A stretch of 64,000 bases of DNA from G963701675 sp963701675 (lineage in GTDB: Bacteria; Planctomycetota; Planctomycetia; Gemmatales; Gemmataceae). Positions 40,017 to 48,589 of this stretch are shown in pieces. Each line of letters starts with the position of its first letter. The stretch's first letter is position 1. A model generated the notes under the pieces. It was not told the origin of the DNA. It saw nothing but the letters and a program-made list of their open reading frames with translations, and ran no database searches. The translations under genes were made by a program, and so were the position numbers. The DNA lies in the NCBI GenBank assembly GCA_963701675.1, contig OY969623.1, positions 124,001 through 188,000 of the forward strand, written 5' to 3'.

Positions 40017-42344
40017 ATGGCGAAGGTCACGGATGTCCATATTCGCCGTCTGTTCCGGCTCTTGGGTCAAGGACAGACGCTGAGCAGGGCCGCCCAGAAT
40101 TCGGGCGTCGATCAGAAGACGGCACGGAGGTATTGGAACATGAGACGACTCCCGAGTGAGCAAGTCGTACCGCCACGCGAGTGGCGAACCCGGCCGGATC
40201 CTTTTGCCGAGGTCTGGCCGGAACTGGCCGCGCTTCTGGAACAGGCGCCGGGCTTGCAGGCCAAGACGCTGTGGGGTTGGTTGGTGCAGAAGTATCCCGC
40301 ACGTTTTGATGAGACTCAGTTGCGGACGTTGCAACGGCGCGTCAAGGCATGGCGGGCGACCCAAGGCCCCGGGCAAGAAGTGTACTTCAGCCAGGTGCAT
40401 CATCCTGGTCGGCTGTGTGCCTCGGACTTCACGCACATGAACCGTTTGAACGTCACGATCGGTGGCCAGCGATTCGATCACATGGTGTATCACTTCGTGC
40501 TGACCTACTCGAACTGGGAATCAGTGACGCTCTGCTTCTCCGAGAGCTTCGAGAGTTTGAGCGAAGGATTGCAGAATGCCTTAGGAGAATTGGGCGGTGT
40601 GCCCGAACGGCATCGCAGCGATCGGTTGAGTAGCGCCGTGAACAACCTCTCGGAGCGGCGCGACTTCACGGCCCGCTACCAGGCGTTGCTGGCGCATTAC
40701 CAACTGACCGGCGAGAAGATTCAAGCGCGGGCGGCGCACGAGAACGGGGATGCCGAAGCATCGCATCGGCATTTCAAGGAGGCCGTAGAGCAGGCGTTGT
40801 TATTGCGCGGCAGCCGTGACTTTGCCAGTCGCGAACAGTACACCGCGTTCCTGGCGGAGGTGTGCCGGCTCCGCAACGCGAACCGCTCCAAGCGCTTGGC
40901 CGAGGAGAGCACGGCGTTGCGACCGTTGCCGGCCCGCCGGCTGGAGACGTGCCGACGACTGGGAGTCACGGTGAGCAGCGGCAGCGTGATCCGCGTCCAA
41001 AATAACGTCTACTCGGTCAATAGCCGGCTGATCGGCGAACGAGTCGAGGTGCGGATTTACCTGGATCACTTGGAAGTCTGGTACGGCCAGAAGTTGGTGG
41101 AGGCGCTGCCGCGCTTGCGTGGCCGGTGCAAACAACACGTCAATTACCGACATGTCATCGACGCTTTGGTGCGGAAGCCAGGCGCCTTGGCGGACTATCG
41201 CTATCGGGAAGGTCTGTTCCCGACGAGCCGCTTCCGCATGGCCTACGATCTGTTGCATGAGACCGGCCCCGCGCGGGCGGATCGCGAATACCTGGAGATT
41301 CTGCACCTGGCGGCACACGAAAGCGAAGAGGCGGTCGAGGAAGCCTTGCGTGTACTTATGGAACGCGAGCAGCCGATCAGCCGGATGGCAGTGGAAGTGT
41401 TGCTGAGGGAGAGCCAAGCGGCGCCGGTAACGGCGGTGAGCGTCGCACCGGTGAATTTGGCCGATTTCGACAAGTTACTCACGGAGGAATGGCATGAGCC
41501 GGAACAAGGACGTGAAGGCCAGTTTGGTCGCTTATCTGAAGGAGTTGCATCTGCCGTCGGTGCGAGCGAATTTCGAGGAGCAAGCACGGCGTGCCGAGAA
41601 GGAGACGCTGTCGTACGAGCAGTATCTCTTAGAGTTGAGCCGGCAGGAATGCGAGACCCGGCGGACCCACCGGATCGAGCGTTTGCTGCGCCAATCCCGG
41701 ATTCCGCCGGAGAAGGATCTGCCGCATTTCGACTTGAAGCGTTTGCCGGCGAAGGTGGCCCGCCAAGTGCGCACGCTGATGGACGGAACCTTCCTGGATC
41801 GACACGAGAACATTTTGGTTTTTGGACGATCGGGTTCGGGGAAGACGCATCTGTTGTCGGCCTTGGGCCAGGAACTGATCCGTGCCGGCCGCAAGATCTA
41901 CTTCTGCACGTGCAGTCTGTTAGTGCAGGAACTACTGGTAGCCAAGCGCGACTTGAAGCTAAGCAAAGTGTTGAAGCGCCTCAGCGCCTTCGATGCCTTG
42001 ATCATCGACGACATCGGATACGTTCAACAGAGCCGGGAGGAAATGGAAGTGTTGTTCACGCTGTTGGCGGAGCGGTACGAACGCGGCAGTGTGTTGCTCA
42101 CCAGCAACTTGCCGTTCGCCAAGTGGGAAGTGATCTTCAAGGATCCGATGACGACCGCGGCGGCCATCAATCGACTCGTACACCACAGCGTGATCCTGGA
42201 ACTCAACATTACCAGTTACCGGCTGGAACAGGCCAAGAAAGCCATCGAATTGGAGACGAACTCAAACGACGCGGCTTCGCGACCGGAACCGGTCGCCCCA
42301 GGGAACCCTGGGGATTCCTAATTGCCGCTCATGGGGAGACGTAG
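40017..42344 (+). CDS. istA: IS21-like transposase IstA without its normal stop
   Basis: The first about 500 residues are a normal IstA: N-terminal HTH, the acidic residues in CASDFTHMN and RHRSDRLSSA, and a HENGDAEASHRHFKEAVEQALL block. Usually the gene stops where istB begins (about 41494). Here the frame stays open across the whole istB gene to 42344, giving 775 residues with a tail that is istB read in another frame. The tail is low-complexity and Gly/Arg-rich, so it is probably not functional. A lost stop or frameshift near 41500 is likely. Confidence 0.85.
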   Translation: MAKVTDVHIRRLFRLLGQGQTLSRAAQNSGVDQKTARRYWNMRRLPSEQVVPPREWRTRPDPFAEVWPELAALLEQAPGLQAKTLWGWLVQKYPARFDETQLRTLQRRVKAWRATQGPGQEVYFSQVHHPGRLCASDFTHMNRLNVTIGGQRFDHMVYHFVLTYSNWESVTLCFSESFESLSEGLQNALGELGGVPERHRSDRLSSAVNNLSERRDFTARYQALLAHYQLTGEKIQARAAHENGDAEASHRHFKEAVEQALLLRGSRDFASREQYTAFLAEVCRLRNANRSKRLAEESTALRPLPARRLETCRRLGVTVSSGSVIRVQNNVYSVNSRLIGERVEVRIYLDHLEVWYGQKLVEALPRLRGRCKQHVNYRHVIDALVRKPGALADYRYREGLFPTSRFRMAYDLLHETGPARADREYLEILHLAAHESEEAVEEALRVLMEREQPISRMAVEVLLRESQAAPVTAVSVAPVNLADFDKLLTEEWHEPEQGREGQFGRLSEGVASAVGASEFRGASTACREGDAVVRAVSLRVEPAGMRDPADPPDRAFAAPIPDSAGEGSAAFRLEAFAGEGGPPSAHADGRNLPGSTREHFGFWTIGFGEDASVVGLGPGTDPCRPQDLLLHVQSVSAGTTGSQARLEAKQSVEAPQRLRCLDHRRHRIRSTEPGGNGSVVHAVGGAVRTRQCVAHQQLAVRQVGSDLQGSDDDRGGHQSTRTPQRDPGTQHYQLPAGTGQESHRIGDELKRRGFATGTGRPREPWGFLIAAHGET
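41494..42321 (+). CDS. istB: IS21-like helper ATPase IstB
   Basis: A 275-residue AAA+ protein: Walker A FGRSGSGKTHLL, Walker B ALIIDDIGYVQQ, LLTSNLPFAKW, and a C-terminal helix. Begins at ATG 41494 inside the IstA frame. Intact. Confidence 0.93.
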   Translation: MSRNKDVKASLVAYLKELHLPSVRANFEEQARRAEKETLSYEQYLLELSRQECETRRTHRIERLLRQSRIPPEKDLPHFDLKRLPAKVARQVRTLMDGTFLDRHENILVFGRSGSGKTHLLSALGQELIRAGRKIYFCTCSLLVQELLVAKRDLKLSKVLKRLSAFDALIIDDIGYVQQSREEMEVLFTLLAERYERGSVLLTSNLPFAKWEVIFKDPMTTAAAINRLVHHSVILELNITSYRLEQAKKAIELETNSNDAASRPEPVAPGNPGDS

Positions 42345-42717
42345 TTGCCGTCGATCACATCGTGGCCGTCGCCCGGAAACTGGCGGTTATTATGCACCAA
42401 ATCTGGCTCACCGGCGAAGCCTTCCGTTGGTCTGAGCCGGAACCAGTCGCAACGTAAGGAAGAGAAACCACGACATTCGTCGCCTGACGGATAATGTGCC
42501 TTGCCGGGACGAAAGCGCCGGCGAACCCGCGGACCGGGATGCAGCTTGTCCGGACTGCGTTCCCCACAAAGGGTACCGGAGCTTCCAACGCAATGATGGA
42601 GCGAGCCTAGCTCGACTTCGGTGAGAACCCTGAAACCGGCAAGCACGACTTCCGCAGGCAAGTGAAATGAGAAGCCACTTGGAGCATGGTTGGTCCCTTC
42701 GCGGGCAGAACGCTCGG

Positions 42718-42801
42718 ACCCGCCTCGCGTGGAGCCTTAGGGCGAAGTCCCGTGGGCGATGGGGACTAGCGGGACTTGCGCCCTATCCACGCGACGCGGG
42801 T
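42718..42801. other. long imperfect hairpin (84 nt)
   Basis: ACCCGC pairs with GCGGGT at the ends, then TCGCGTGGA with TCCACGCGA, TAGGGCG with CGCCCTA and AGTCCCG with CGGGACT, separated by small bulges, around a G-rich loop. There is no T tract, so it is not a classical terminator. It lies in the gene-free stretch 42458-42901 between the IS110 remnant and the WD40 gene. Candidate structured RNA or element end. Confidence 0.6.
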
Positions 42802-42901
42802 TCCAAAGAGCTCTTGACATGCCCGCAATTTGAGAACCCGGTCCGCTTGCTAATAGGCTTGATGCTTTGAGGCCCTTTCGCCGGAAGTCGTGACATGCCG
42901 G

Positions 42902-44290
42902 CTATGGCAATTGAAGACGTGAACGAGTAACTGTCAAGTCGTTAGAACTCGGCCACCCGTTTCGATGAACACGTGCTTTACCGTCCTCCATGATCTCCAG
43001 AATACATCCTGCGTACCATTTTCCTTCCGGGTCCCGCACTAAGACCTTTTGGCCAACTGACAAAGGCTCGGCACTGACTGCTTTTCCGCTAGCAGAGACA
43101 GGGGGCGGGTTACTGAGCGATTCTTCGAAAAGTTTGTCTCCCGCAAAGAAGCGGTTAAGTGCTTGCCCTTTTTGGATGTTTGAAATCTGCCAAACATGAA
43201 CATTGCCATCCCAGGTCGTGTAGACCAGGTGGTTTCCGTCCCGGGAGAATTCGACATATCGTGGCTCTTGGCCACTGTGAGCGCTCCCACCGGCGTGCCG
43301 GTATATTCGGGGCATGCTTTGAAGCGAAGCCAGATGTGTCCCTTTCTCTATGTCCCACAAACGTACTCGTCCATCGGTGCCTGCGGTAGCCAGTAGTTTC
43401 CCTGACGACGAAATAGCAAGGTCATTGAACCCCCCTATGATATCGAGCGTGCGCGATGCCTCATCGAAACGCGCAGTCTGTCTGTTGGTCCGGATGTCCC
43501 ATCGGACTACCGAGGCCCGAGTCCTCGACTTGATGCCGTACATAATCTTGGCATCCTTCGGATCAAAAATGGCCACGTCAACGTCTGACTCGTCGGTGCA
43601 TCTTCCCAATAAGGTTTCCGTTTCCACTTCCCACACACAAAAACCTGAAGCGAGGCGCTTACCATCCGCGGAATAGGCGAGTGATTTATCTGGCCTGCGT
43701 GGCTCGAATTCACGCATAAGGTTACCCGAGGTTGCGTCGTAAAGCTGAGGGTTACCGGATCGATGGAGAACAGCTATTTCGCCACGGGTAGGGCAGAAAT
43801 CCATTGCGTCTCTGAAATTACGTTGCTTGTCGCGAATGATCTTCTTTGTTTCCCCCGTACGTGGATTAAGAAGGACAACGCATTCCTCATGGAGAGCTGC
43901 GAGCGTATCCCCGGCGGGAGCGAAACGCAGAATCTCCGGATTTCGTGCACCAAACTCCTTACACGGGATCCACTTCGCCAGTTTTCCCGTATCAAGCTCC
44001 CACACACCAATGCCCCGTTCCTTGGGAACAGTTGAAACGGTCCACTTTTCCGGTACATCGGCCGTGCTGATGTCCGTCAATCCGCCGCGCTTTCGTTCGG
44101 TGTTATCGAGGGACACCGCAAGTAGCTTGCCATCATGCGACATTGCCGCGGGGGTATTGCGGAGTTCCGGCAATTCCAGATGTCGCAATTGGGCACGCGC
44201 TACAGCAGGGAAAGCCACAAGACAAAGGATGGTGCAAACGTCCCGAATAAGCCCCACGCACCTACAAGTTTTCGTCAGCATAGATTTCAC
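42902..44290 (-). CDS. secreted WD40-repeat protein with C-terminal SH3/Tudor-like domain
   Basis: A 462-residue protein. An N-terminal signal peptide (about 10-33, ending AVARAQ) is followed by WD40-type repeats (GIGVWELDTGKLAKW, LLATAGTDGRVRLWDIEKG, LVYTTWDGNVHVWQI). The last 50 residues (VGQKVLVRDPEGKWYAGCILEI...DGKARVHRNGWPSSNDLTV) have the Agenet/Tudor pattern, an unusual pairing with WD40 repeats. It is likely a periplasmic scaffold. Oriented away from the recombinase gene. Confidence 0.75.
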   Translation of the reverse strand: MKSMLTKTCRCVGLIRDVCTILCLVAFPAVARAQLRHLELPELRNTPAAMSHDGKLLAVSLDNTERKRGGLTDISTADVPEKWTVSTVPKERGIGVWELDTGKLAKWIPCKEFGARNPEILRFAPAGDTLAALHEECVVLLNPRTGETKKIIRDKQRNFRDAMDFCPTRGEIAVLHRSGNPQLYDATSGNLMREFEPRRPDKSLAYSADGKRLASGFCVWEVETETLLGRCTDESDVDVAIFDPKDAKIMYGIKSRTRASVVRWDIRTNRQTARFDEASRTLDIIGGFNDLAISSSGKLLATAGTDGRVRLWDIEKGTHLASLQSMPRIYRHAGGSAHSGQEPRYVEFSRDGNHLVYTTWDGNVHVWQISNIQKGQALNRFFAGDKLFEESLSNPPPVSASGKAVSAEPLSVGQKVLVRDPEGKWYAGCILEIMEDGKARVHRNGWPSSNDLTVTRSRLQLP

Positions 44291-44521
44291 TCCTTCCGTG
44301 TGAGGAATGTCCGCCTAAAGAATCCTATGCGACGCGTGACGGACAGCCAGTCGGGGCCTTCGTGTCGTGATAAACGTGCGGGGGCGGATTACTGTCAACG
44401 CAGTCACCCCTCGCCAAACCCCTCTTAAGTAAGCACTGACTCACAACTAGCTGCTTGCGAACAAGGGGAGATAAGGCTAAAGAAAGGATGTTATTTAGCA
44501 TTATCCGGAATCCCGAGGGAC

Positions 44522-45523
44522 GTGGCAGACGGAGCCAAGAGCAACAGCGATTTGATGGTAGTTTCTGGACTCGGGAGGCTTCCGACTGCACCGATTGGAA
44601 ACGATTTGCCCGCTATCATCGCCCAGGTCGGCGATGCTGCTCGTTTTGCGTGGGAGGAGTTCTTCGAAGGCGAGCTCCCAAACCAACATACCCGCACGGC
44701 GTATCTTCGCGCGGTTCGCCGATTCTTAGGATGGTGCGAAGAACGCAATGTCACCTTGGACCAAATCACGCCCGGTCTCGTTGGCCAATACCTCGGCCAG
44801 CACACGGGGAGCATTCCTACCAAAAAGCTGCACCTGGCGGCCATTCGGCGGCTTTTCGACCGACTCGTCATTCGTCACGTTATCGTCTTGAATCCCGCAC
44901 TTTCTGTGCGCGCCGAGCGATATGAAGTCATCGAAGGTAAGACGCCCGAAATCGGAGTCGATCAGGCTCGGGTACTTCTTAGGTCGATCTCGACCGACAA
45001 CGTCGTCGGATTGCGCGACCGGGCAATCATCGGTGTCCTTATATATACGGCCGTACGGGTGGGCGCTGTCGCCAAGCTCCGCCTCACCGACCTTCAGCAC
45101 GATGGAAGTCAGTGGAGCCTGCGGTTCACGGACAAGGGTGGCAAAGCACGGGAAATCCCGGTTCGACATGACCTGGAGAAGTTCATTTTTGACTACGTTT
45201 CTGCCGCCGATATCAGCAAGGACCTTAAAGAGTTGCCATTATTTCGCACGGCGATTCGAAAGACCAAGGCACTCACGAAGAATCGAATGAGCGGCGCCGA
45301 CATGTGCCGTATGGTTAAGCGTCGCATCAAAGATGTGGGTCTACCAACCCGGCTGTCTCCGCATTCGTTTCGCGTTACCACAATAACCGACCTGCTGTCT
45401 CAGGGTCATTCCTTGGCGGACGTGCAATATTTGGCCGGTCACGCCGACCCACGTACGACGCGACTTTATGACCGACGGCAGAAGCGAATAACTCGCAATA
45501 TCGTCGAGCGGATTTCCATTTAG
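44522..45523 (+). CDS. third tyrosine recombinase (XerC/D-like)
   Basis: A 333-residue protein starting with GTG 44522. N-terminal SAM-like domain (about 45-140), then the catalytic set: Arg in YTAVRVGAVAKLR, Lys in DKGGKAREIPV, SPHSFRVTT (HxxR), GHADPRTT (His) and RLYDR (Tyr). Probably active. Compact size and high similarity in style to Xer or transposon-borne integrases; no att site recognised next to it. The 230 bp upstream shared with the WD40 gene hold no other gene. Confidence 0.88.
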   Translation: MADGAKSNSDLMVVSGLGRLPTAPIGNDLPAIIAQVGDAARFAWEEFFEGELPNQHTRTAYLRAVRRFLGWCEERNVTLDQITPGLVGQYLGQHTGSIPTKKLHLAAIRRLFDRLVIRHVIVLNPALSVRAERYEVIEGKTPEIGVDQARVLLRSISTDNVVGLRDRAIIGVLIYTAVRVGAVAKLRLTDLQHDGSQWSLRFTDKGGKAREIPVRHDLEKFIFDYVSAADISKDLKELPLFRTAIRKTKALTKNRMSGADMCRMVKRRIKDVGLPTRLSPHSFRVTTITDLLSQGHSLADVQYLAGHADPRTTRLYDRRQKRITRNIVERISI

Positions 45524-45854
45524 TTCCCTCTTATTCGTTCGATGAGTCTACTTCGGTGAGCGTCGGACCGATACGTGCAAGGACGCTTTTTCGCTCGGGT
45601 GTGCCATTTTTGCGCCGCCAACCAGCCTCCGCGTACGACTTCTATTGGCAGCTGCCGGATTCCGAACTAGGGCGGCGCGTCCTAGTTCGTCGTTCGGACA
45701 AATCTGTGACAGGATTTGTTGTTAACGGCGGAGCAAAAGTGAGGCGCTCGGCGGGCCTGGTGGCGACCGAATTGTGAGGCGCACAACTGTGCACTCCGGC
45801 AATCTGAGAGGATAGGGTTTTCTCTATCACCCAGATCTGCATGGAGGCACTGAG

Positions 45855-47366
45855 GTGTACGCCGACATGGAACGCTGGACTGAGATCCGCCGCAAGGTCT
45901 TGACGGGCGAGCTGAGCAAACGTCAGGCCTGCCGGCACTTTGACATCCACTGGTTGACGCTGCGGAAGATTCTTGCCCATGTAGAACCGCCCGGCTATCG
46001 ACGGACGCGGCCACCGCGACGGCCGACCATCGAACCGTTCCTGCCCATCATCCACGCCATTCTCGACGCCGATAAGACGGCTCCAAAGAAGCAGCGACAC
46101 ACGGCGCATCGCATCTGGCAAAGACTGCGCACCGAACACGGTTTCACTGGTGGCTATACCACGGTCAAAGACGTCGTTCGCGAGTTGAAGATAGGTCGGC
46201 AGGAGGTGTTCCTCCCTTTGTCGCATCCGCCCGGCGAGGGCCAAGTGGACTTCGGATTCGCGGAGGTCGTAGTGGCGGGCGTGCCTACGAAGGTAGCGCT
46301 TTTCGTTCTGAGCTTGCCCTACGCGAATGCGGTGTTCTGCCAGGTGTTTCCACGCGAATGCACCGAGGTTTTCTTAGAGGGACACAAACGGGCCTTCGCG
46401 TTTTTCGGAGGCGTGCCGCGGCGGATTGCTTACGATAATGCCCGAACGGCGGTGGCCCGGATCACCGATAGGCGCCAGCGGCAGGTGACGCGCGCGTTTC
46501 AGCGCCTGCAAAGCCACTATCTCTTTACGCCTCACTTCTGTCTGGTGCGTCGGCCCAACGAGAAGGGACACGTCGAACGGTTGCTCGACTATGCGCGGTC
46601 GAATTTCCTGGTGCCAGTGCCTTCGGTTCCTTCCCTGGAAGCGTTGAACGCGCTCTTGGTCGAGCGTTGCCGACAGGACCTGGATCGGCCGGTCCGAGGC
46701 AAGTCCGGAACATCCGCCACGTTGCTGATCGAGGATCAGGCGGCCTTTCTGCCTTTGCCGTCCCGACCTTTCGAAGCGCGACGGCTGACCCAGGTAGCCG
46801 CCGATTCGTTGTCGCTGATCCGCTTTGACACCAATTCCTACTCCGTGCCGACTCGTTACGCTCACCGCCGGTTGACGGTCATCGCCACCGTGGATGAAGT
46901 TCGCGTCGTCCACGAGGACCGGTTGGTGGCCCGGCACGAGCGCTGCTGGGACCACAAGCAATTCCGCTTCGATCCGCTGCACTATCTAGAGCTCTTGGAG
47001 CGGAAGCCGGGCGGATTCGATTATGCCCGACCTTTGGAACACTGGAAACTACCCGACTGCTTTGGCCTGCTCCGCCGACGCCTGGAAGCGGCCGACACGA
47101 CCGGATACGGGACGCAGGCCTTCATTCGGGTGCTACGCCTGTTGGAGACGTTTTCTCTCGCGCAGTTGGCGGATGCCGTCGATTACGCGCTCGACATCAA
47201 TGTGATCGATCCCGAGAGCATTCGACTGATCGTGGAACACCGAACCGAACGGCCGGTCGATCTCTTTCGTCTCGACGGGCGACCGCACTTGCAAACGGTG
47301 CGGGTAAGGCCCACCGACGTGTCCGCCTACCAGGCTCTTCTCGTGGGAAGGGCCGCTTGCTCATGA
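45855..47366 (+). CDS. istA: IS21 transposase IstA, copy B
   Basis: A 503-residue transposase ending RAACS at a TGA that overlaps the istB ATG (ATGA, 47363-47366). Same N-terminal HTH and D-D-E residues as copy A. This is the reference form of the element. Confidence 0.96.
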   Translation: MYADMERWTEIRRKVLTGELSKRQACRHFDIHWLTLRKILAHVEPPGYRRTRPPRRPTIEPFLPIIHAILDADKTAPKKQRHTAHRIWQRLRTEHGFTGGYTTVKDVVRELKIGRQEVFLPLSHPPGEGQVDFGFAEVVVAGVPTKVALFVLSLPYANAVFCQVFPRECTEVFLEGHKRAFAFFGGVPRRIAYDNARTAVARITDRRQRQVTRAFQRLQSHYLFTPHFCLVRRPNEKGHVERLLDYARSNFLVPVPSVPSLEALNALLVERCRQDLDRPVRGKSGTSATLLIEDQAAFLPLPSRPFEARRLTQVAADSLSLIRFDTNSYSVPTRYAHRRLTVIATVDEVRVVHEDRLVARHERCWDHKQFRFDPLHYLELLERKPGGFDYARPLEHWKLPDCFGLLRRRLEAADTTGYGTQAFIRVLRLLETFSLAQLADAVDYALDINVIDPESIRLIVEHRTERPVDLFRLDGRPHLQTVRVRPTDVSAYQALLVGRAACS

Positions 47367-48139
47367 CTCCCACCGAAGCCAAAAGCACGGTACTGCTCAA
47401 GCACCATCTCAAGGCCCTAAGACTCCCGACTGTCCTGACGGAGTGTGAGAAGGTGGCCCAGCGCTGCGCAGCCACGAATGCGGACCACCTGACGTTCCTA
47501 CTGCAACTGTGCGAATTGGAACTGATCGAACGCGAACGCAAGGCAGCCGAGCGACGACTCAAAGCGGCCCGCTTCCCCACCGCCAAGCTGCTCGACCAAT
47601 TCGACTTCGCCGCCCGTCCCAGCGTGAACAAGCCGCTCGTCCTCGACCTGGTCCGTGGCGACTACTTGACCCGTCGAGAGAACATCTTGCTGGTGGGGCC
47701 CAGCGGCACAGGCAAAACCCACTTGGCCACGGCGCTGGGTATGGCCGCCTGTGCTCAGGGCAAGCGAGTACGCTTCTGGCGCGTGACCGAGTTGATCACC
47801 ACCCTAAGGGAAGCGGATGAAGACCGGCAATTACTCCGTCTTCGAAATCACTTGTCCAAACTCGACCTGTTGATTCTCGATGAGTTGGGCTACGTGCCGG
47901 CCACCAAGGCTGGCGCCGAACTACTCTTCGACGTGATCGCCACGGCCTACGAACGTTCGAGTGTCATCCTGACCACGAACCTGCCGTTTGAGAATTGGAC
48001 CGAGGTACTCGGCAACGAACGGCTAACTGGCGCGGCCCTCGATCGCCTGACGCATCGTTGCCACATTATCGAAACCAGCGGCGAGAGTTATCGCCTGCAA
48101 GATGCCAAACGCCGACGTCGAACGGATTCCAAGACCTAA
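47363..48139 (+). CDS. istB: IS21 helper ATPase IstB, copy B
   Basis: A 258-residue AAA+ ATPase with Walker A VGPSGTGKTH and Walker B LILDELGYVPA. Coupled to istA by the ATGA overlap. Confidence 0.95.
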   Translation: MTPTEAKSTVLLKHHLKALRLPTVLTECEKVAQRCAATNADHLTFLLQLCELELIERERKAAERRLKAARFPTAKLLDQFDFAARPSVNKPLVLDLVRGDYLTRRENILLVGPSGTGKTHLATALGMAACAQGKRVRFWRVTELITTLREADEDRQLLRLRNHLSKLDLLILDELGYVPATKAGAELLFDVIATAYERSSVILTTNLPFENWTEVLGNERLTGAALDRLTHRCHIIETSGESYRLQDAKRRRRTDSKT

Positions 48140-48232
48140 ACACTACCCAAGGAGCCGCCACCCTGTACCATAATTGACCAAGCGCCTCACTTTTCGACCG
48201 CCGAGCGCCTCACTTTTGCTCCGCCGTTAACA

Positions 48233-48589
48233 TTTGTCCCCAATCAGACGTGGCATTCGCACCAAGGCATCGAGATTGGCTACCAAGTAGGACGTGGCAG
48301 AACTGACGACTTGCTTAGCCCCGTCAAGCCGAAAAGAGCATCGACAACAGGCAGTCACACCCAAGATGAAGACTTCTAGCCTAGCCGCTACAAGGATTTC
48401 GACGTGAAACAAGGGATTTGCGCATATTCTTCATGGATTAGCCTGCCCAAACCTGCCCGAAGGCGGCATGAGATGCGCGAGTCGAATCATTCAGCCGTTC
48501 GATTCCTCACACGGGAGGATTGCCTGATCTTCGCACTGTGGACAGGGCGTGCAACGTCGCAGTGCACTGTTCGTGCTTATTCAAATAGT
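48233..48589. other. gene-free stretch right of IS21 copy B
   Basis: No gene I can support. A short minus-strand frame crossing the insertion point (about 70 residues if the IS is removed) is possible but lacks any recognisable feature. Confidence 0.5.

Larger units (their letters stand above)
39920..42357 (+). mobile_element. IS21-like element inserted in the IS110 transposase gene
   Basis: 2438 bp. Imperfect terminal inverted repeats share CAACTAC-N-TCTCCCC near both ends. A 6-bp target duplication, CATCGT, lies at 39914-39919 and 42358-42363. It encodes its own IstA and IstB, different from the pair at 33 and 46 kb. Confidence 0.88.
38980..42457 (+). pseudogene. IS110-family transposase split by an IS21-like insertion
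   Basis: 5' part 38980-39919 and 3' part 42364-42457 join to the DEDD transposase: GLDVSQ at the start, KTDANDAHG, IPGIGPVTALAF, AAYLGLTSKR, then KKAIV|AVARKLAVIMHQIW across the insertion and GEAFRW before the stop. The two parts add to 1034 nt, one base short of 345 codons. The missing base is near 39143, where the frame must change inside the pattern GMESGALVPWLWH. So the gene is dead by two lesions. Target duplication CATCGT flanks the insertion. Confidence 0.85.
45720..48232 (+). mobile_element. IS21-family element, copy B
   Basis: 2513 bp with the same about 35-bp terminal inverted repeats as copy A and a 5-bp target duplication TTTGT (45715-45719 and 48233-48237), so it looks like an undisturbed insertion. 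Encodes intact IstA and IstB. Confidence 0.93.

Noticed and set aside
41532..42209. Minus-strand frames over the IS21-like istB
   Set aside because: Antisense frames to an intact AAA+ gene with no recognisable protein features.
45542..45777. A small gene crossing the left end of IS21 copy B
   Set aside because: The frame depends on IS terminal sequence; no domain or ribosome-binding site.
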